Shown piece after piece: positions 12,292-20,661 of a stretch of 64,000 bases of DNA. A program made the position numbers and the translations under genes. Location: the NCBI RefSeq assembly GCF_900102135.1, contig NZ_FMVJ01000008.1, positions 1-64,000 of the forward strand, in the 5' to 3' direction. Origin of the DNA: Microvirga guangxiensis. Its GTDB lineage: Bacteria > Pseudomonadota > Alphaproteobacteria > Rhizobiales > Beijerinckiaceae. The stretch's first letter is position 1. Every line of letters starts with the position of its first letter. The notes under the pieces were generated by a model. The model made no database searches. It was not told the origin of the DNA and saw only the letters and a program-made list of their open reading frames with translations.

Positions 12292-13101
12292 ATGCACCCT
12301 CCAATGATCCCCTCACGCATCAGGGCGAGAATCGCCAGCAACAACTTGCTGAGCGCTCTCAAGCCGGAAGACCTCGCCATCGTGGCGCCGTCGCTCCAGG
12401 AATGGGAGGGCGAGGCTGGAGCTAAGCTGTATCAACCGGGGGATGAGGTCAGGTTCGTCTACTTCCCTTGCGGACCAAGCCTGGTGTCCTTCGTGGTGGA
12501 GCTTGAGGATGGTCTGACCGTCGAGACGGCTCTGATCGGACGCGAGGGGGCGGTCGGTGGCATCGTGAGCCAGGGTCGCCTGCCGGCCTTTGCTCGCTCC
12601 GAGATCCAGTTCCCGGGGCCCTTCCTGCGCCTTTCGACTGCGGATCTCGAGGAGTTCGAAACCAGATCCGCCAGCCTGCGTCATCTGTTCGCCCGCTATG
12701 CAGACTGCATGCTGGCACAGGTGTTCCAGTCGGTGGCGTGCAACGCGGTCCATACGATCGAGCAGCGGACGGTGAAATGGCTGATCGCCGCCATCGATCG
12801 GACGGGCGATCATGACATTCCCCTGACCCAGGAGCAGTTGGCCAGCATGATGGGGGTTGGCCGAAGCTACGTCAGCCGTGTCATCCAGTCCCTGAAGGGA
12901 CGGCATCTGCTGGAGACCCGCAGGGGTGGCGTTCGGGTCCGCGATCTGGATGCCCTCGATGCCTTGTCGTGCGGCTGCAATAACGCCTTGCGCCGCCATT
13001 TCGATCAGGTGCTGGCGGGCGTCTATCCAACCATTGAGGAGAGTTCATCTCAGAAGGAAGAGGCAGGCAGTAGGCGCCCTGGGTCCCGGATGAAGGCTTA
13101 A
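12292..13101 (+). CDS. Crp/Fnr family transcriptional regulator
   Basis: 269 aa from ATG 12292, chosen because GGAG lies about 10 nt upstream. An N-terminal cyclic-nucleotide-type beta barrel (about 20-130) is followed by a long helix and a C-terminal winged HTH (about 165-230) with recognition segment 'LASMMGVGRSYVSRVIQSLK'. There is no Cys cluster for an Fe-S cluster in the N terminus, so it is not an FNR oxygen sensor. It is transcribed divergently from the KaiC/HWE operon across 246 bp and may regulate it. The effector is unknown. Confidence 0.88.
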   Translation: MHPPMIPSRIRARIASNNLLSALKPEDLAIVAPSLQEWEGEAGAKLYQPGDEVRFVYFPCGPSLVSFVVELEDGLTVETALIGREGAVGGIVSQGRLPAFARSEIQFPGPFLRLSTADLEEFETRSASLRHLFARYADCMLAQVFQSVACNAVHTIEQRTVKWLIAAIDRTGDHDIPLTQEQLASMMGVGRSYVSRVIQSLKGRHLLETRRGGVRVRDLDALDALSCGCNNALRRHFDQVLAGVYPTIEESSSQKEEAGSRRPGSRMKA

Positions 13102-13228
13102 TCGCCACGTGAGCTGTCGCCGAAGACTGTACGGACGAGCGGCTACGGCCCAGCTTGAAACTTCTGCCAACGAGCCAATCGGAACGCCTTCTGCAATCTG
13201 CGCGACCATTGCCACTGTGAGCTTCAGG

Positions 13229-13847
13229 TTAGCGGATTGAGCGATGCTCCGAAGCAGCGCTCATGCGGGGAGGGAGATCGCCCGCCTCAGCCTGGTGGCG
13301 AGGATGCGGTCCTCGGATGCGGCAACGCGGAGACGGAGCACCGCTGACCTCAACCGGGCCGTTTCCTCGGCAGAACCTCGTCATCAGCTCGCACGGCACA
13401 TGGGCCATGCGGCTCACGCCTTCACGGCGGCCGAGATTCATCACCCATTCCCGGAAGATGGCCGCATCGATCAGGGTCTCGCGCCAGAGCGCGGCGGTGA
13501 TGCGGGGATAGCGGGTGCAGAGGTTGCGCAGGTCCTCATGGGCGATGAACCCCACCCGGCACTGGCTCATGGTGCCGACGCTGTTTTCGAGCACCTTCAG
13601 GTGCAGGCTCTGGAGGTCGGGAATGTCACCAGGAAGGGTGAAGGAGACGATTTGGCGCTTGCCGGCTACCGTGAGCTTGTAGACGCAGGCAAAGCCGCTC
13701 AGGAGCAGGCAGGACCGGGAAGGACGGTCGCCCTCGCGCACGATTGTCCTGGTCAGCCTTGATCACCTGCACCTGCATTGGCAGGTCGAGCAGCGCCTGC
13801 CGCTCGTCGTCCGTGAGCGTGAAGATGCTCTCCAGCTCGCGGATCAT
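13229..13847 (-). pseudogene. Broken Crp/Fnr regulator
   Basis: Two frames together give a Crp/Fnr protein. The first (from MIRELESIFTLTDDERQALL, start near 13847) runs to about 13740, and the second (from 'LLLSGFACVYKLTVAGKRQI') continues to 13229. The junction near 13740 needs a frameshift ('IKADQDN' then 'VREGDRPSRS'). After 'MAHVPCELMTRF' the sequence no longer reads as a HTH domain, so a second lesion or truncation removed DNA binding. It points toward the intact Crp/Fnr gene, tail to tail. Confidence 0.75.
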
Positions 13848-14195
13848 TGGGTTGTAGTCGGGGTGAACGGTGAGTGCATGACGGCACCCCCTGTTGGCAG
13901 GCGGGAGCACGTCGTACCTATCAGGTATCAGCGCCCAAGATCAGTGGCTGATAATAATGCCACCTTGTCACACAAACGAATGCCCGTTACTAATCTATGT
14001 TATTCTCCAGTATTAACCTCATCGATCAAAGGCAATTCATGGTAATAGTTTTATATTCAGGATTTAACTTTCATTGTGACTAGATTAACCTATGTAGATT
14101 GCGCCAAAAGCAAAGCGCTCTAACAGAATAATTTGTTTTCAAGGTGTCCGGCCATTTGGCACTGACCTTTCGACCCAACCTGGAGGGCGAAGGAT
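13848..14195. other. AT-rich intergenic stretch
   Basis: No gene is seen. The part from about 13940 to 14140 is strikingly AT-rich compared with the surrounding GC-rich sequence and contains several TATAAT-like hexamers. It probably holds the promoters for the broken Crp/Fnr gene (leftward) and the small gene at 14196 (rightward). The base composition also suggests a junction between segments of different origin. Confidence 0.4.
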
Positions 14196-14456
14196 TTGAC
14201 CCTCGACATCTCACTTATTACTATTCGCGTGCTCATCGACGGCCATGACACTGATGGCAGGCTTGTCCTTGCCGACAACCAACTTGCCGCCGTGTTCGTG
14301 CGCCTCGACGGGACGCACCATGACCCCGAGCACAAGGGCTGGTGGCACCTGGAAGCCGGCTTCGGCAAGTGCAACAGCCAGAACGCGCCCCTGTTCAAGA
14401 CGCCCGAAGAGGCCGGAGCCTGGGTGGAACAGAAACTGATGCGCCAAGCCGCATAA
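14196..14456 (+). CDS. Small hypothetical protein with TTG start
   Basis: 86 aa. Translation most likely starts at TTG 14196, because a strong GGAGGG (14182-14187) sits eight bases upstream and there is no better in-frame ATG. The sequence begins LTLDISLITIRVLIDG and has Trp pairs (GWWHLEAGFGK) near the middle and 'TPEEAGAWVEQKL' near the end. No signal peptide or membrane helix. No family is recognised. It stands alone ahead of a receiver gene. Confidence 0.65.
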   Translation: MTLDISLITIRVLIDGHDTDGRLVLADNQLAAVFVRLDGTHHDPEHKGWWHLEAGFGKCNSQNAPLFKTPEEAGAWVEQKLMRQAA

Positions 14457-14642
14457 GTCGCACGGGCCCATGCCTGGAACTCTTCCCGAGCTGCGGCACG
14501 ATTGCGCTATCCTCTCGCGAGATAGAGGAATATGAAGGGTTCCAGCCGCCGCGGTTCTTCCGGCCGGCTTTGGCTTCAAGCCACCCAGCCCTGAGCGCCC
14601 CAGCACTCCTGTCTGAGTGCAGACGTGGGAAAAGGGTTGGCC

Positions 14643-15155
14643 ATGAACACCAATCAAGATGGTCAGCAGCCGCTGGTCGTCCTCCTTGTGGAGGACGAGG
14701 CTCTCGTACGCATGACGGCTGCGGATGTGCTGCGGGAAGACGGCGGGTTCAAAGTCGTTGAGGTGGTCAATGCCGATGAAGCCCTGACCGTGCTTGAAGC
14801 GACAGCCGACGTTCGCGCCCTGGTAACCGATGTGGAAATGCCCGGCTCCCTAGATGGCTTCACCCTGGCCCGTGTGGTGAAACAGGCATGGCCCCACATC
14901 GGAATTGTGGTGACGTCCGGCAGAATGGCACCGGAGCCGAAGGTGCTTCCCTCAGGCGCAATGTTCATCCCCAAGCCCTACAGGCCGGCCGATTTAGTTG
15001 CCGCTGTGCGGACGGTGCTGCCGTCCGGCCAGACCGAGACACCTGCCGAGGCTCCGGTCCCAGTGCTTCCCTCAGCCATCAAGATCAGCCAACCTCACAC
15101 GGGCATAGGTGCTGCGGGCGGCTTGGCACAGCCCCTTCCAGAGCCCGAAGAATAG
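14643..15155 (+). CDS. Stand-alone receiver-domain response regulator
   Basis: 170 aa from ATG 14643. A receiver domain (about 11-125) has the acidic pair in 'LLVEDEALV', the phosphorylated Asp in 'ALVTDVEMPG', Thr/Ser in 'VVTSGR' and Lys in 'FIPKPYR'. A Pro/Ala-rich tail of about 40 residues follows with no output domain. Such proteins usually serve as phosphorelay intermediates for HWE kinases, and two similar receivers occur at 18852 and 19246. The partner kinase is not determined. Confidence 0.85.
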   Translation: MNTNQDGQQPLVVLLVEDEALVRMTAADVLREDGGFKVVEVVNADEALTVLEATADVRALVTDVEMPGSLDGFTLARVVKQAWPHIGIVVTSGRMAPEPKVLPSGAMFIPKPYRPADLVAAVRTVLPSGQTETPAEAPVPVLPSAIKISQPHTGIGAAGGLAQPLPEPEE

Positions 15156-15412
15156 ACCTCGACCGAACGCGGCGTTTCGCAGAGCGGGAATTGCGGAACC
15201 GTGGCAGCACATAAACTGTGTCGGAACAGCTAGAGTCAGCTCTGGGTCAACGGGAGCCATTGAGCCCTTGTCTGTGAAGGTCAGCTCACGCCTCCAATGC
15301 GGAATTATGGCTAAGGTCAGCCTGGTGCCACTAGCGGCCCTCGCGAGAGGCCTCACTGATGTGAGCGTCAATCAGCTTGCACAATGCACGACTATTCTAT
15401 AAGTCTCGACAG

Positions 15413-15769
15413 ATGGAATCAGAGTACGTCATCCTGGCCCTCGCGGCGCTCGCGCAACCGACCCGTCTCGACGTGTTCCGCCTCTTGGTGACGCACGAAC
15501 CCGACGGATTGCCCGCAGGCGACATCGCTCGGGAACTCGCGGTCCCGCACAACACCATGTCCTCACACCTCGGCATCCTCTCCCGGGCGGGTCTCGTCCG
15601 CTCCGAACGCCGGAGCCGCTCGATCATCTACCGAGCCGACCTCGATCGGCTCCGCGAGGTAGTGACCTTCCTGCTCAAGGACTGCTGCGGCGGGCATCCT
15701 GGCGTGTGCGCTCCATTGATCGATGCCCTCGCCCCCTGCTGTCCTCCGAAGGAGACCCTCGATGGCTGA
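15413..15769 (+). CDS. arsR: ArsR family arsenic-responsive repressor (first copy)
   Basis: 118 aa. A winged HTH of the ArsR/SmtB family has recognition segment 'VPHNTMSSHLGILSRAGLV'. Cysteines 91, 92 and 99 (DCCGGHPGVC) with a further Cys pair at 109-110 form a C-terminal thiol cluster, resembling the CC-x6-C arsenite site of the Acidithiobacillus-type ArsR rather than the classical helix-4 site. It heads the ars operon and overlaps the next gene by 8 bp. It would repress the operon and be released by arsenite or antimonite. Confidence 0.9.
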   Translation: MESEYVILALAALAQPTRLDVFRLLVTHEPDGLPAGDIARELAVPHNTMSSHLGILSRAGLVRSERRSRSIIYRADLDRLREVVTFLLKDCCGGHPGVCAPLIDALAPCCPPKETLDG

Positions 15770-16304
15770 CCGTCCCTACAACGTGCTGTTCCTGTGCACG
15801 GGCAACACCGCCCGCTCGATCCTGGCCGAGGGCATCCTGCGCAAGGACGGCGCCGGGCACTTCAACGCGTTCTCCGCGGGCAGCCAGCCGAAGGGGATGG
15901 TCAATCCGTTCGCCCTGAAGGTGCTCGACAGCCTCGGCTACCCGACCGACGGCTTCCGCTCCAAGAGCTGGGACGAGTTCGCCGGACCTGATGCGCCCGC
16001 CATGGACTTTATCTTCACCGTCTGCGAGGGCGCCGCCGGCGAGGCCTGTCCGGTGTGGCTGGGCCATCCCGCCACGGCGCACTGGGGCATCGAGGATCCC
16101 GCCGCAGTCGAAGGCACCGACATCGAGAAGGAACGGGCCTTCGTCCAGGCCGCCAAATACCTCAAGAACCGGATCTCCGCCTTCCTGGCGCTGCCGGTGG
16201 CGAGCCTCGACCAGGTCGCCCTCACCCATCACCTGCGGGAGATCGGCCGCCTCGAGGGCGCCACCTCCGGCACCGTTCTCCCCTTCGACCGCCGCTCGGC
16301 CTGA
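15762..16304 (+). CDS. arsC: Arsenate reductase, LMW-protein-tyrosine-phosphatase type
   Basis: 180 aa from ATG 15762. The P-loop 'LCTGNTARS' places the nucleophilic cysteine at residue 12. A second conserved segment, 'FTVCEGAAGEACPVW', supplies the resolving cysteines used with thioredoxin in this family. It reduces arsenate to arsenite in the cytoplasm. It sits between arsR and the glutaredoxin-type ArsC, so the operon carries both unrelated arsenate reductase types. Confidence 0.9.
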   Translation: MADRPYNVLFLCTGNTARSILAEGILRKDGAGHFNAFSAGSQPKGMVNPFALKVLDSLGYPTDGFRSKSWDEFAGPDAPAMDFIFTVCEGAAGEACPVWLGHPATAHWGIEDPAAVEGTDIEKERAFVQAAKYLKNRISAFLALPVASLDQVALTHHLREIGRLEGATSGTVLPFDRRSA

Positions 16305-16313
16305 GGCTTTTCC

Positions 16314-16739
16314 ATGGACGTCATCATCTACCACAACCCGGATTGCGGCACGTCCCGCAACACGCTGGCCATGATCCGCAACGCAGGCATCGAGCCGCAC
16401 GTCGTCGAGTACCTGAAGACGCCTCCGACGCGGCTCCTGCTGCGCCAGCTCATCGACCGCATGGGCGTTCCGGTCCGCGATGTCATCCGCGAGCAAGGCA
16501 CGCCCTACCACGAGCTCGGGCTCGACGATCCGTCCCTGACCGACGACCAACTCCTCGACGCCATGATGGCCCACCCGATCCTGATCAACCGCCCCATCGT
16601 CGTCACGCCGAAAGGCGTGCGTCTGTGCCGTCCGTCCGAGGCCGTGCTCGACCTCCTGCCGCCCCAGCAGGGCGAATTCGTCAAGGAAGACGGCGAGCGG
16701 GTCGTCGACGAGCACGGGCGCCGGGTGGCGACCGCCTGA
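16314..16739 (+). CDS. arsC: Arsenate reductase, glutaredoxin-linked
   Basis: 141 aa with 'YHNPDCGTSRNT', catalytic Cys11, and the ArsC fold of the R773 plasmid type. Conserved arginines 'INRPIVVTPKGVRLCRPSE' bind arsenate. It uses glutathione and glutaredoxin to reduce arsenate. It lies 9 bp after the LMW-type ArsC and 11 bp before acr3, in the same operon. Confidence 0.93.
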   Translation: MDVIIYHNPDCGTSRNTLAMIRNAGIEPHVVEYLKTPPTRLLLRQLIDRMGVPVRDVIREQGTPYHELGLDDPSLTDDQLLDAMMAHPILINRPIVVTPKGVRLCRPSEAVLDLLPPQQGEFVKEDGERVVDEHGRRVATA

Positions 16740-16750
16740 GGGAATTTTCG

Positions 16751-17830
16751 ATGTCCATCTTCGAACGCTACCTGACCCTGTGGGTCGCCCTGTGCATCGT
16801 GGCCGGCATCGCCCTCGGCCATGCCTTCCCCGGCTTCTTCCAGACCGTGGGCGCGCTTGAGGTCGCCAAGGTCAACCTGCCCGTTGCGGCCCTGATCTGG
16901 CTCATGATCATCCCGATGCTGATCAAGATCGACTTCGTGGCACTCGGGAAGGTCCGGGAGCACTGGCGCGGCATCGGCGTGACACTGTTCATCAACTGGG
17001 CGGTGAAGCCGTTCTCGATGGCGGCGCTCGGATGGTTCTTCATCGGATACGTGTTCAAGCCCTACCTGCCCGCCGACCAGATCAACTCCTACATCGCTGG
17101 CCTGATCATCCTGGCGGCAGCCCCATGCACGGCGATGGTGTTCGTATGGAGTCACCTGACCAAGGGCGAGCCGCACTTCACGCTGAGCCAGGTGGCGCTC
17201 AACGACATGATCATGGTGGTCGCCTTCGCTCCCATCGTGGGTCTCTTGCTCGGCCTGTCCGCCATCACCGTGCCGTGGGACACGCTCCTGCTCTCGGTCG
17301 TGCTCTACATCGTCATCCCAGTGATCCTCGCCCAGTTCCTGCGCTCGCGCCTGCTGGCCAGTGGTGGCGAGGCGTCCCTGACCGGGTTGCTCCGGGTCTT
17401 GCAGCCGCTGTCGCTGGTGTCCCTGCTCGCCACCCTGGTGCTGCTGTTCGGCTTCCAGGGCGAGCAGATCCTGGCGCAGCCGCTGATCATTGCCATACTC
17501 GCGGTACCGATCCTGATCCAGGTCTACTTCAACTCCGGCCTGGCCTACCTCCTCAACCGGGTCGCGGGCGAGCAGCACTGCGTCGCCGGCCCCTCCGCCC
17601 TGATCGGCGCCTCGAACTTCTTCGAGCTCGCCGTGGCCGCCGCCATCAGCCTGTTCGGGTTCAACTCCGGGGCGGCGCTGGCGACCGTCGTCGGCGTGCT
17701 GATCGAGGTGCCCGTGATGCTGTCCGTGGTCTGGATCGTGAACCGCAGCCAGGGCTGGTACGAGCGCGGCGCCGCGCGGCACAGGATGCCATCGGCTAGC
17801 ACCAAGCGGGGAGTCCAGCCCGGTGAGTGA
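16751..17830 (+). CDS. acr3: Arsenite efflux permease ACR3
   Basis: 359 aa, starting at ATG 16751; the frame upstream is only a read-through. Ten hydrophobic segments are expected. The conserved '[15 protein letters not shown]' carries the essential Cys (residue 126), and the last membrane segment contains the conserved Glu in 'VLIEVPVML'. It exports As(OH)3 using the proton motive force. The stop overlaps arsH by 8 bp. This is the ACR3 family, not ArsB. Confidence 0.95.
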   Translation: MSIFERYLTLWVALCIVAGIALGHAFPGFFQTVGALEVAKVNLPVAALIWLMIIPMLIKIDFVALGKVREHWRGIGVTLFINWAVKPFSMAALGWFFIGYVFKPYLPADQINSYIAGLIILAAAPCTAMVFVWSHLTKGEPHFTLSQVALNDMIMVVAFAPIVGLLLGLSAITVPWDTLLLSVVLYIVIPVILAQFLRSRLLASGGEASLTGLLRVLQPLSLVSLLATLVLLFGFQGEQILAQPLIIAILAVPILIQVYFNSGLAYLLNRVAGEQHCVAGPSALIGASNFFELAVAAAISLFGFNSGAALATVVGVLIEVPVMLSVVWIVNRSQGWYERGAARHRMPSASTKRGVQPGE

Positions 17831-18557
17831 CCTTCCCAACATCGACTTCTCGGTCCTCGACACCCCGGACCTTGGCAACCTGGAGCCACGCCGGGTGTCC
17901 ACGCACCCACCGCGTATCCTCCTGCTGTACGGCTCGCTGCGGGAGCGGTCCTACAGCCGCCTCCTCACCCTCGAGGCCGAGCGCCTGCTCCGGCACTTCG
18001 GCTGCGAGACCCGTATCTTCGATCAGCGCGGGCTGCCGTTGCCGGACGCCACCGCCAGCGACCATCCCAAGGTCCAGGAGCTTCGCGAGTTGTCGCTCTG
18101 GTCCGAGGGCCAGGTCTGGTGCAGCCCCGAGCGCCACGGGGCCATGAGCGCGGTGATGAAGACCCAGATTGACTGGATACCGCTTTCCGTGGGCGCCGTG
18201 CGCCCGACGCAGGGCCGGACGCTCGCCGTGATGCAGGTGTCCGGCGGCTCGCAGTCGTTCAACGCCGTCAACCAGATGCGGGTGCTCGGACGCTGGATGC
18301 GGATGGTGACGATCCCGAACCAATCCTCGGTGGCGAAAGCGTTCCAGGAGTTCGACGAGGCCGGACGGATGAGGCCGTCCTCCTACTACGACCGCGTGGT
18401 CGACGTGATGGAGGAGTTGGTGAAGTTCACGCTGCTGACTCGCGACCGTTCCGACTACCTCACCGACCGCTACAGCGAGCGCAAGGAGGCAGCGGAGAAG
18501 GAGGCCAGGCGCCTCGCCGCGGAAGCCATGAGGCACGAGGTCAAGGCGGCCGAGTAG
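17823..18557 (+). CDS. arsH: ArsH, NADPH-dependent FMN reductase
   Basis: 244 aa from GTG 17823, overlapping acr3. The flavodoxin-like FMN site '[15 protein letters not shown]' and the conserved '[20 protein letters not shown]' region are present. ArsH proteins oxidise trivalent organoarsenicals (for example methylarsenite) to the less toxic pentavalent form and act as quinone/flavin reductases. It is the last gene of the first ars operon. Confidence 0.94.
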   Translation: MSDLPNIDFSVLDTPDLGNLEPRRVSTHPPRILLLYGSLRERSYSRLLTLEAERLLRHFGCETRIFDQRGLPLPDATASDHPKVQELRELSLWSEGQVWCSPERHGAMSAVMKTQIDWIPLSVGAVRPTQGRTLAVMQVSGGSQSFNAVNQMRVLGRWMRMVTIPNQSSVAKAFQEFDEAGRMRPSSYYDRVVDVMEELVKFTLLTRDRSDYLTDRYSERKEAAEKEARRLAAEAMRHEVKAAE

Positions 18558-18636
18558 AACGGATCGGCAGCCTTGGATGGGCAACCTGGGCTTCGTCGCG
18601 GCGTTGCCCTGATGGGCGTTTGCAGGAGCCAAGGCC

Positions 18637-18831
18637 ATGTCCGACCAGAGGTCAGGTGACGATCATCCCCACAAGCCAAAGCTCAATCCCGGGGATCAAG
18701 CCGATTTGGAGACGCCTGGGGCGGGTGAGAACGTCTGCCGGGAGTGCAAGGGCACTGGAAAGCTCGGGGACAAGGAGTGCCCGATCTGCGGCGGCACAGG
18801 CATCGTCATCGAGGAGATCGGTGGCGCATAG
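18637..18831 (+). CDS. Small DnaJ-type zinc-finger protein
   Basis: 64 aa. The second half carries two CxxCxGxG motifs, 'CRECKGTG' and 'CPICGGTG', 13 residues apart start to start, which together can form one zinc site as in DnaJ or the Rad50-like zinc ribbons. The N-terminal half is polar and probably disordered. A good start context is present (AAGGCC upstream of ATG). It lies between arsH and two receiver genes. Function unknown; thiol-based metal or arsenite binding is possible. Confidence 0.75.
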   Translation: MSDQRSGDDHPHKPKLNPGDQADLETPGAGENVCRECKGTGKLGDKECPICGGTGIVIEEIGGA

Positions 18832-18851
18832 GACGGCAGCCGGCCCGAGCC

Positions 18852-19229
18852 TCAGCGCTCCGTCATATGCACCAGTTCATGGATCTGCCTGACGATGGTC
18901 GCGGCGCGGTAGGGCTTCGGCACGAAGCGCCCGGCATCCGGGATCTCGTCCGGTGCGGGCTGGGCGTAGCCCGAGGAGATCAACAGCCGGACATGCGGCC
19001 ATCGTGCATGCACCTGCTCGGCAAGCTCCATGCCGTCCATGGATCCTGGCATGTGCACGTCCGTGAACAGCACCTGCACCTCATCGGAGCGCGCCTCCAG
19101 CACCGCCATGGCGACATCGGCGTTTGCCGCCTCCAGAACCTGGAAGTCCGCCTCCTCCAGCTCGTCGGCGGCCGTCATGCGCACCAGCGGCTCGTCCTCC
19201 ACCAGGAGAACAACAGGCGCGTCTTCCAT
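18852..19229 (-). CDS. Stand-alone receiver-domain response regulator
   Basis: 125 aa from ATG 19229. Receiver motifs: 'LLVEDEPLVRMTAADEL', Asp in 'VLFTDVHMPGSMDG', 'LISSGYA' and 'FVPKPYRA'. No output domain. It follows another receiver gene on the same strand with only a short gap and is similar in layout to the receiver at 14643. It is likely part of a phosphorelay with an HWE kinase. Confidence 0.85.
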   Translation of the reverse strand: MEDAPVVLLVEDEPLVRMTAADELEEADFQVLEAANADVAMAVLEARSDEVQVLFTDVHMPGSMDGMELAEQVHARWPHVRLLISSGYAQPAPDEIPDAGRFVPKPYRAATIVRQIHELVHMTER

Positions 19230-19245
19230 TGAATCCCGTGCCATG

Positions 19246-19644
19246 TCACGTCACCGGCGGCTGTGGGTCATGTATAGCCTTCTCCGCCTGCACCAGCACG
19301 TCGAGGCCGCGCCACGGCTTCGGCATGAAGGTGACGCACTCCGGCAGGTCATCGGACAGCGCGCCGGGATCGCCCGAGGTGAGCACCACCCTGACCGTCG
19401 GCCAGAGCGTGTATGCGGCCTTGGCGAGCTGGACCCCGTCCATCTCCCCCGGCAGGCGGACGTCGGCGAAGATCATCGCCACTTCGCCCCCACACTCCTT
19501 GAGGCAATCCAAGGCGGCCTCGGCGCTCTCGACCTCCACCACATCGAGAGGGGTCTCCTTGAGCAGGACGGTTGCGAGGGCCCGAACGTTGGGATCGTCC
19601 TCGACGATCAAGGCGACATGCGGTTCAGGCTGCATGGCGGTCAT
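19246..19644 (-). CDS. Stand-alone receiver-domain response regulator
   Basis: 132 aa from ATG 19644, with AGGAGAG about eight bases upstream. Receiver motifs: 'ALIVEDDPNVRALA', Asp in 'MIFADVRLPGEMDG', 'VLTSGDP' and 'FMPKPWRG'. The start overlaps the end of the upstream small gene by 20 bp. It forms a three-gene unit with that small gene and the next receiver. No output domain, so signal transfer or sequestration is the likely role. Confidence 0.85.
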   Translation of the reverse strand: MTAMQPEPHVALIVEDDPNVRALATVLLKETPLDVVEVESAEAALDCLKECGGEVAMIFADVRLPGEMDGVQLAKAAYTLWPTVRVVLTSGDPGALSDDLPECVTFMPKPWRGLDVLVQAEKAIHDPQPPVT

Positions 19645-19822
19645 GGTCGGCTCTCCTGATTTCCATTTGGCGCAGGATGGCGACGAGCGGGTCCGGGATC
19701 GGAGCCTCGAGCACGTCCCTGTAGGTCTCGGCGAAGGCGCGGGCGATCATGAAGGTGGCGACATCCGGAGGGACGTCGTTGACATAGGGCAGGCACACGT
19801 CGCCTGAGGCGTCGCGGGACAT
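19625..19822 (-). CDS. Small hypothetical protein upstream of receivers
   Basis: 65 aa from ATG 19822, supported by AAGGAGAG six bases upstream. The sequence includes 'VPPDVATFMIARAFAETYRDVLE' as a predicted helix and a basic tail (RRADHDRHAA). It overlaps the receiver gene downstream, so it is the first gene of a three-gene unit. No family recognised. Confidence 0.6.
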   Translation of the reverse strand: MSRDASGDVCLPYVNDVPPDVATFMIARAFAETYRDVLEAPIPDPLVAILRQMEIRRADHDRHAA

Positions 19823-19960
19823 CGGCACTCTCCTTGGGTACTGGTGTGACGTGCCCGTCGCGGCGGATCGGGCCACCTCGGGCTAACATACGTTAATCGT
19901 GTGAACCGTCGATCCCGCGGCGGGTTTCAGCGTGGCGGCAAAATAACCATGCGTTTCAAT

Positions 19961-19984
19961 ATATTTCTATCAATCCAGAAATAT
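19961..19984. promoter_or_regulatory. ArsR operator-like palindrome (upstream of second arsR)
   Basis: Inverted repeat ATATTTC (19961-19967) and GAAATAT (19978-19984) with a 10-bp spacer. A TTGACG box (19988-19993) begins four bases further on and could be the -35 element for the arsR at 20023. The same 7-10-7 arrangement recurs at 20355-20378, so this is very probably the binding site of the ArsR encoded next to it. Confidence 0.7.
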
Positions 19985-20022
19985 CGCTTGACGCATGGTC
20001 GGGACTCCTACATCTTATTTCC

Positions 20023-20340
20023 ATGGATATCGAACAAGCAGCCAAGCAGCTCGAAGCGCTCGGGAACGTCACCCGCCTCCAGGTCTACCGCACGCTCGTC
20101 CGGGCAGGCGAAGCGGGCCTGCCCGTCGGGCAGATCCAGGAGCGCCTCGGCATTCCGGGCTCGACGCTCTCGCATCACCTCCAGCGGCTCCTGCTGACCG
20201 GGCTGGTGACGCAGGAGCGGCAGGCCACGACCCTGATCTGCCGGGCCAGCTACCCGGCGATGAACGGCCTCATCGGCTTCCTGGCCGACGAGTGCTGCGC
20301 CGACGCCGGATGCGGAAACCGGGCGGAGAACGCCGCCTGA
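20023..20340 (+). CDS. arsR: ArsR family repressor (second copy)
   Basis: 105 aa. Winged HTH with 'IPGSTLSHHLQRLLLTGLV'. The C terminus carries Cys91, Cys92 and Cys97 (DECCADAGCGN), again a C-terminal CC-x4-C thiol site suited to arsenite. It differs clearly from the ArsR at 15413, so it is not a recent duplicate. It is flanked by two copies of the same palindrome, one before its own promoter and one before the next gene, indicating autoregulation and control of the downstream transport genes. Confidence 0.9.
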   Translation: MDIEQAAKQLEALGNVTRLQVYRTLVRAGEAGLPVGQIQERLGIPGSTLSHHLQRLLLTGLVTQERQATTLICRASYPAMNGLIGFLADECCADAGCGNRAENAA

Positions 20341-20354
20341 TTTCTTTTTGCCCA

Positions 20355-20378
20355 ATATTTCCATCATACCGGAAATAG
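20355..20378. promoter_or_regulatory. ArsR operator-like palindrome (second copy)
   Basis: ATATTTC (20355-20361) and GAAATAG (20372-20378) separated by 10 bp, matching the palindrome at 19961 in 13 of 14 arm positions. It lies between the second arsR and the DUF1127 gene, seven bases ahead of that gene's AGGAGA ribosome site, so it could control transcription of the downstream unit separately. Confidence 0.65.
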
Positions 20379-20395
20379 CGATATAGGAGACACCG

Positions 20396-20647
20396 ATGCT
20401 CACGCTGCTCTCCTCCTTCCTCGGGCGGGAACGGCCCGTCGCCACGCACCGCGAGCTGCTGTCGCTGCGCGATCTGGACGACCACCTCCTGCGCGACATC
20501 GGCCTGCGGCGCATCGAACTCCATGTTGTCCCCGTGGAGCGGCTCCTCCCCGCTTGCTGCTCAGGAGCGACACGCCGCTGGGCCGAATTCGTTGCCCGCC
20601 TGCGCAATACCCTCTCCCCCCAACCTGTCCCGTGCTGCCAATCCTGA
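20396..20647 (+). CDS. DUF1127 small protein with two Cys pairs
   Basis: 83 aa from ATG 20396 with AGGAGA upstream. Residues 20-43 (ELLSLRDLDDHLLRDIGLRR) are the DUF1127 motif. Unusually, a C-terminal extension adds two adjacent Cys pairs, CC54-55 (LPACCSG) and CC80-81 (VPCCQS). DUF1127 proteins are small regulators, some RNA-linked, in Hyphomicrobiales. The Cys pairs and the position under the ArsR palindrome suggest an arsenite-binding or arsenite-responsive variant; that is inference. Confidence 0.75.
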   Translation: MLTLLSSFLGRERPVATHRELLSLRDLDDHLLRDIGLRRIELHVVPVERLLPACCSGATRRWAEFVARLRNTLSPQPVPCCQS

Positions 20648-20661
20648 CAAGGAGCCGTTCC

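Noticed and set aside
16055-16750. N-terminal extension of the Acr3 frame
   Set aside because: It overlaps both arsC genes in another frame, is Arg/Pro-rich and lacks a ribosome site; Acr3 homologues start at the ATG at 16751.
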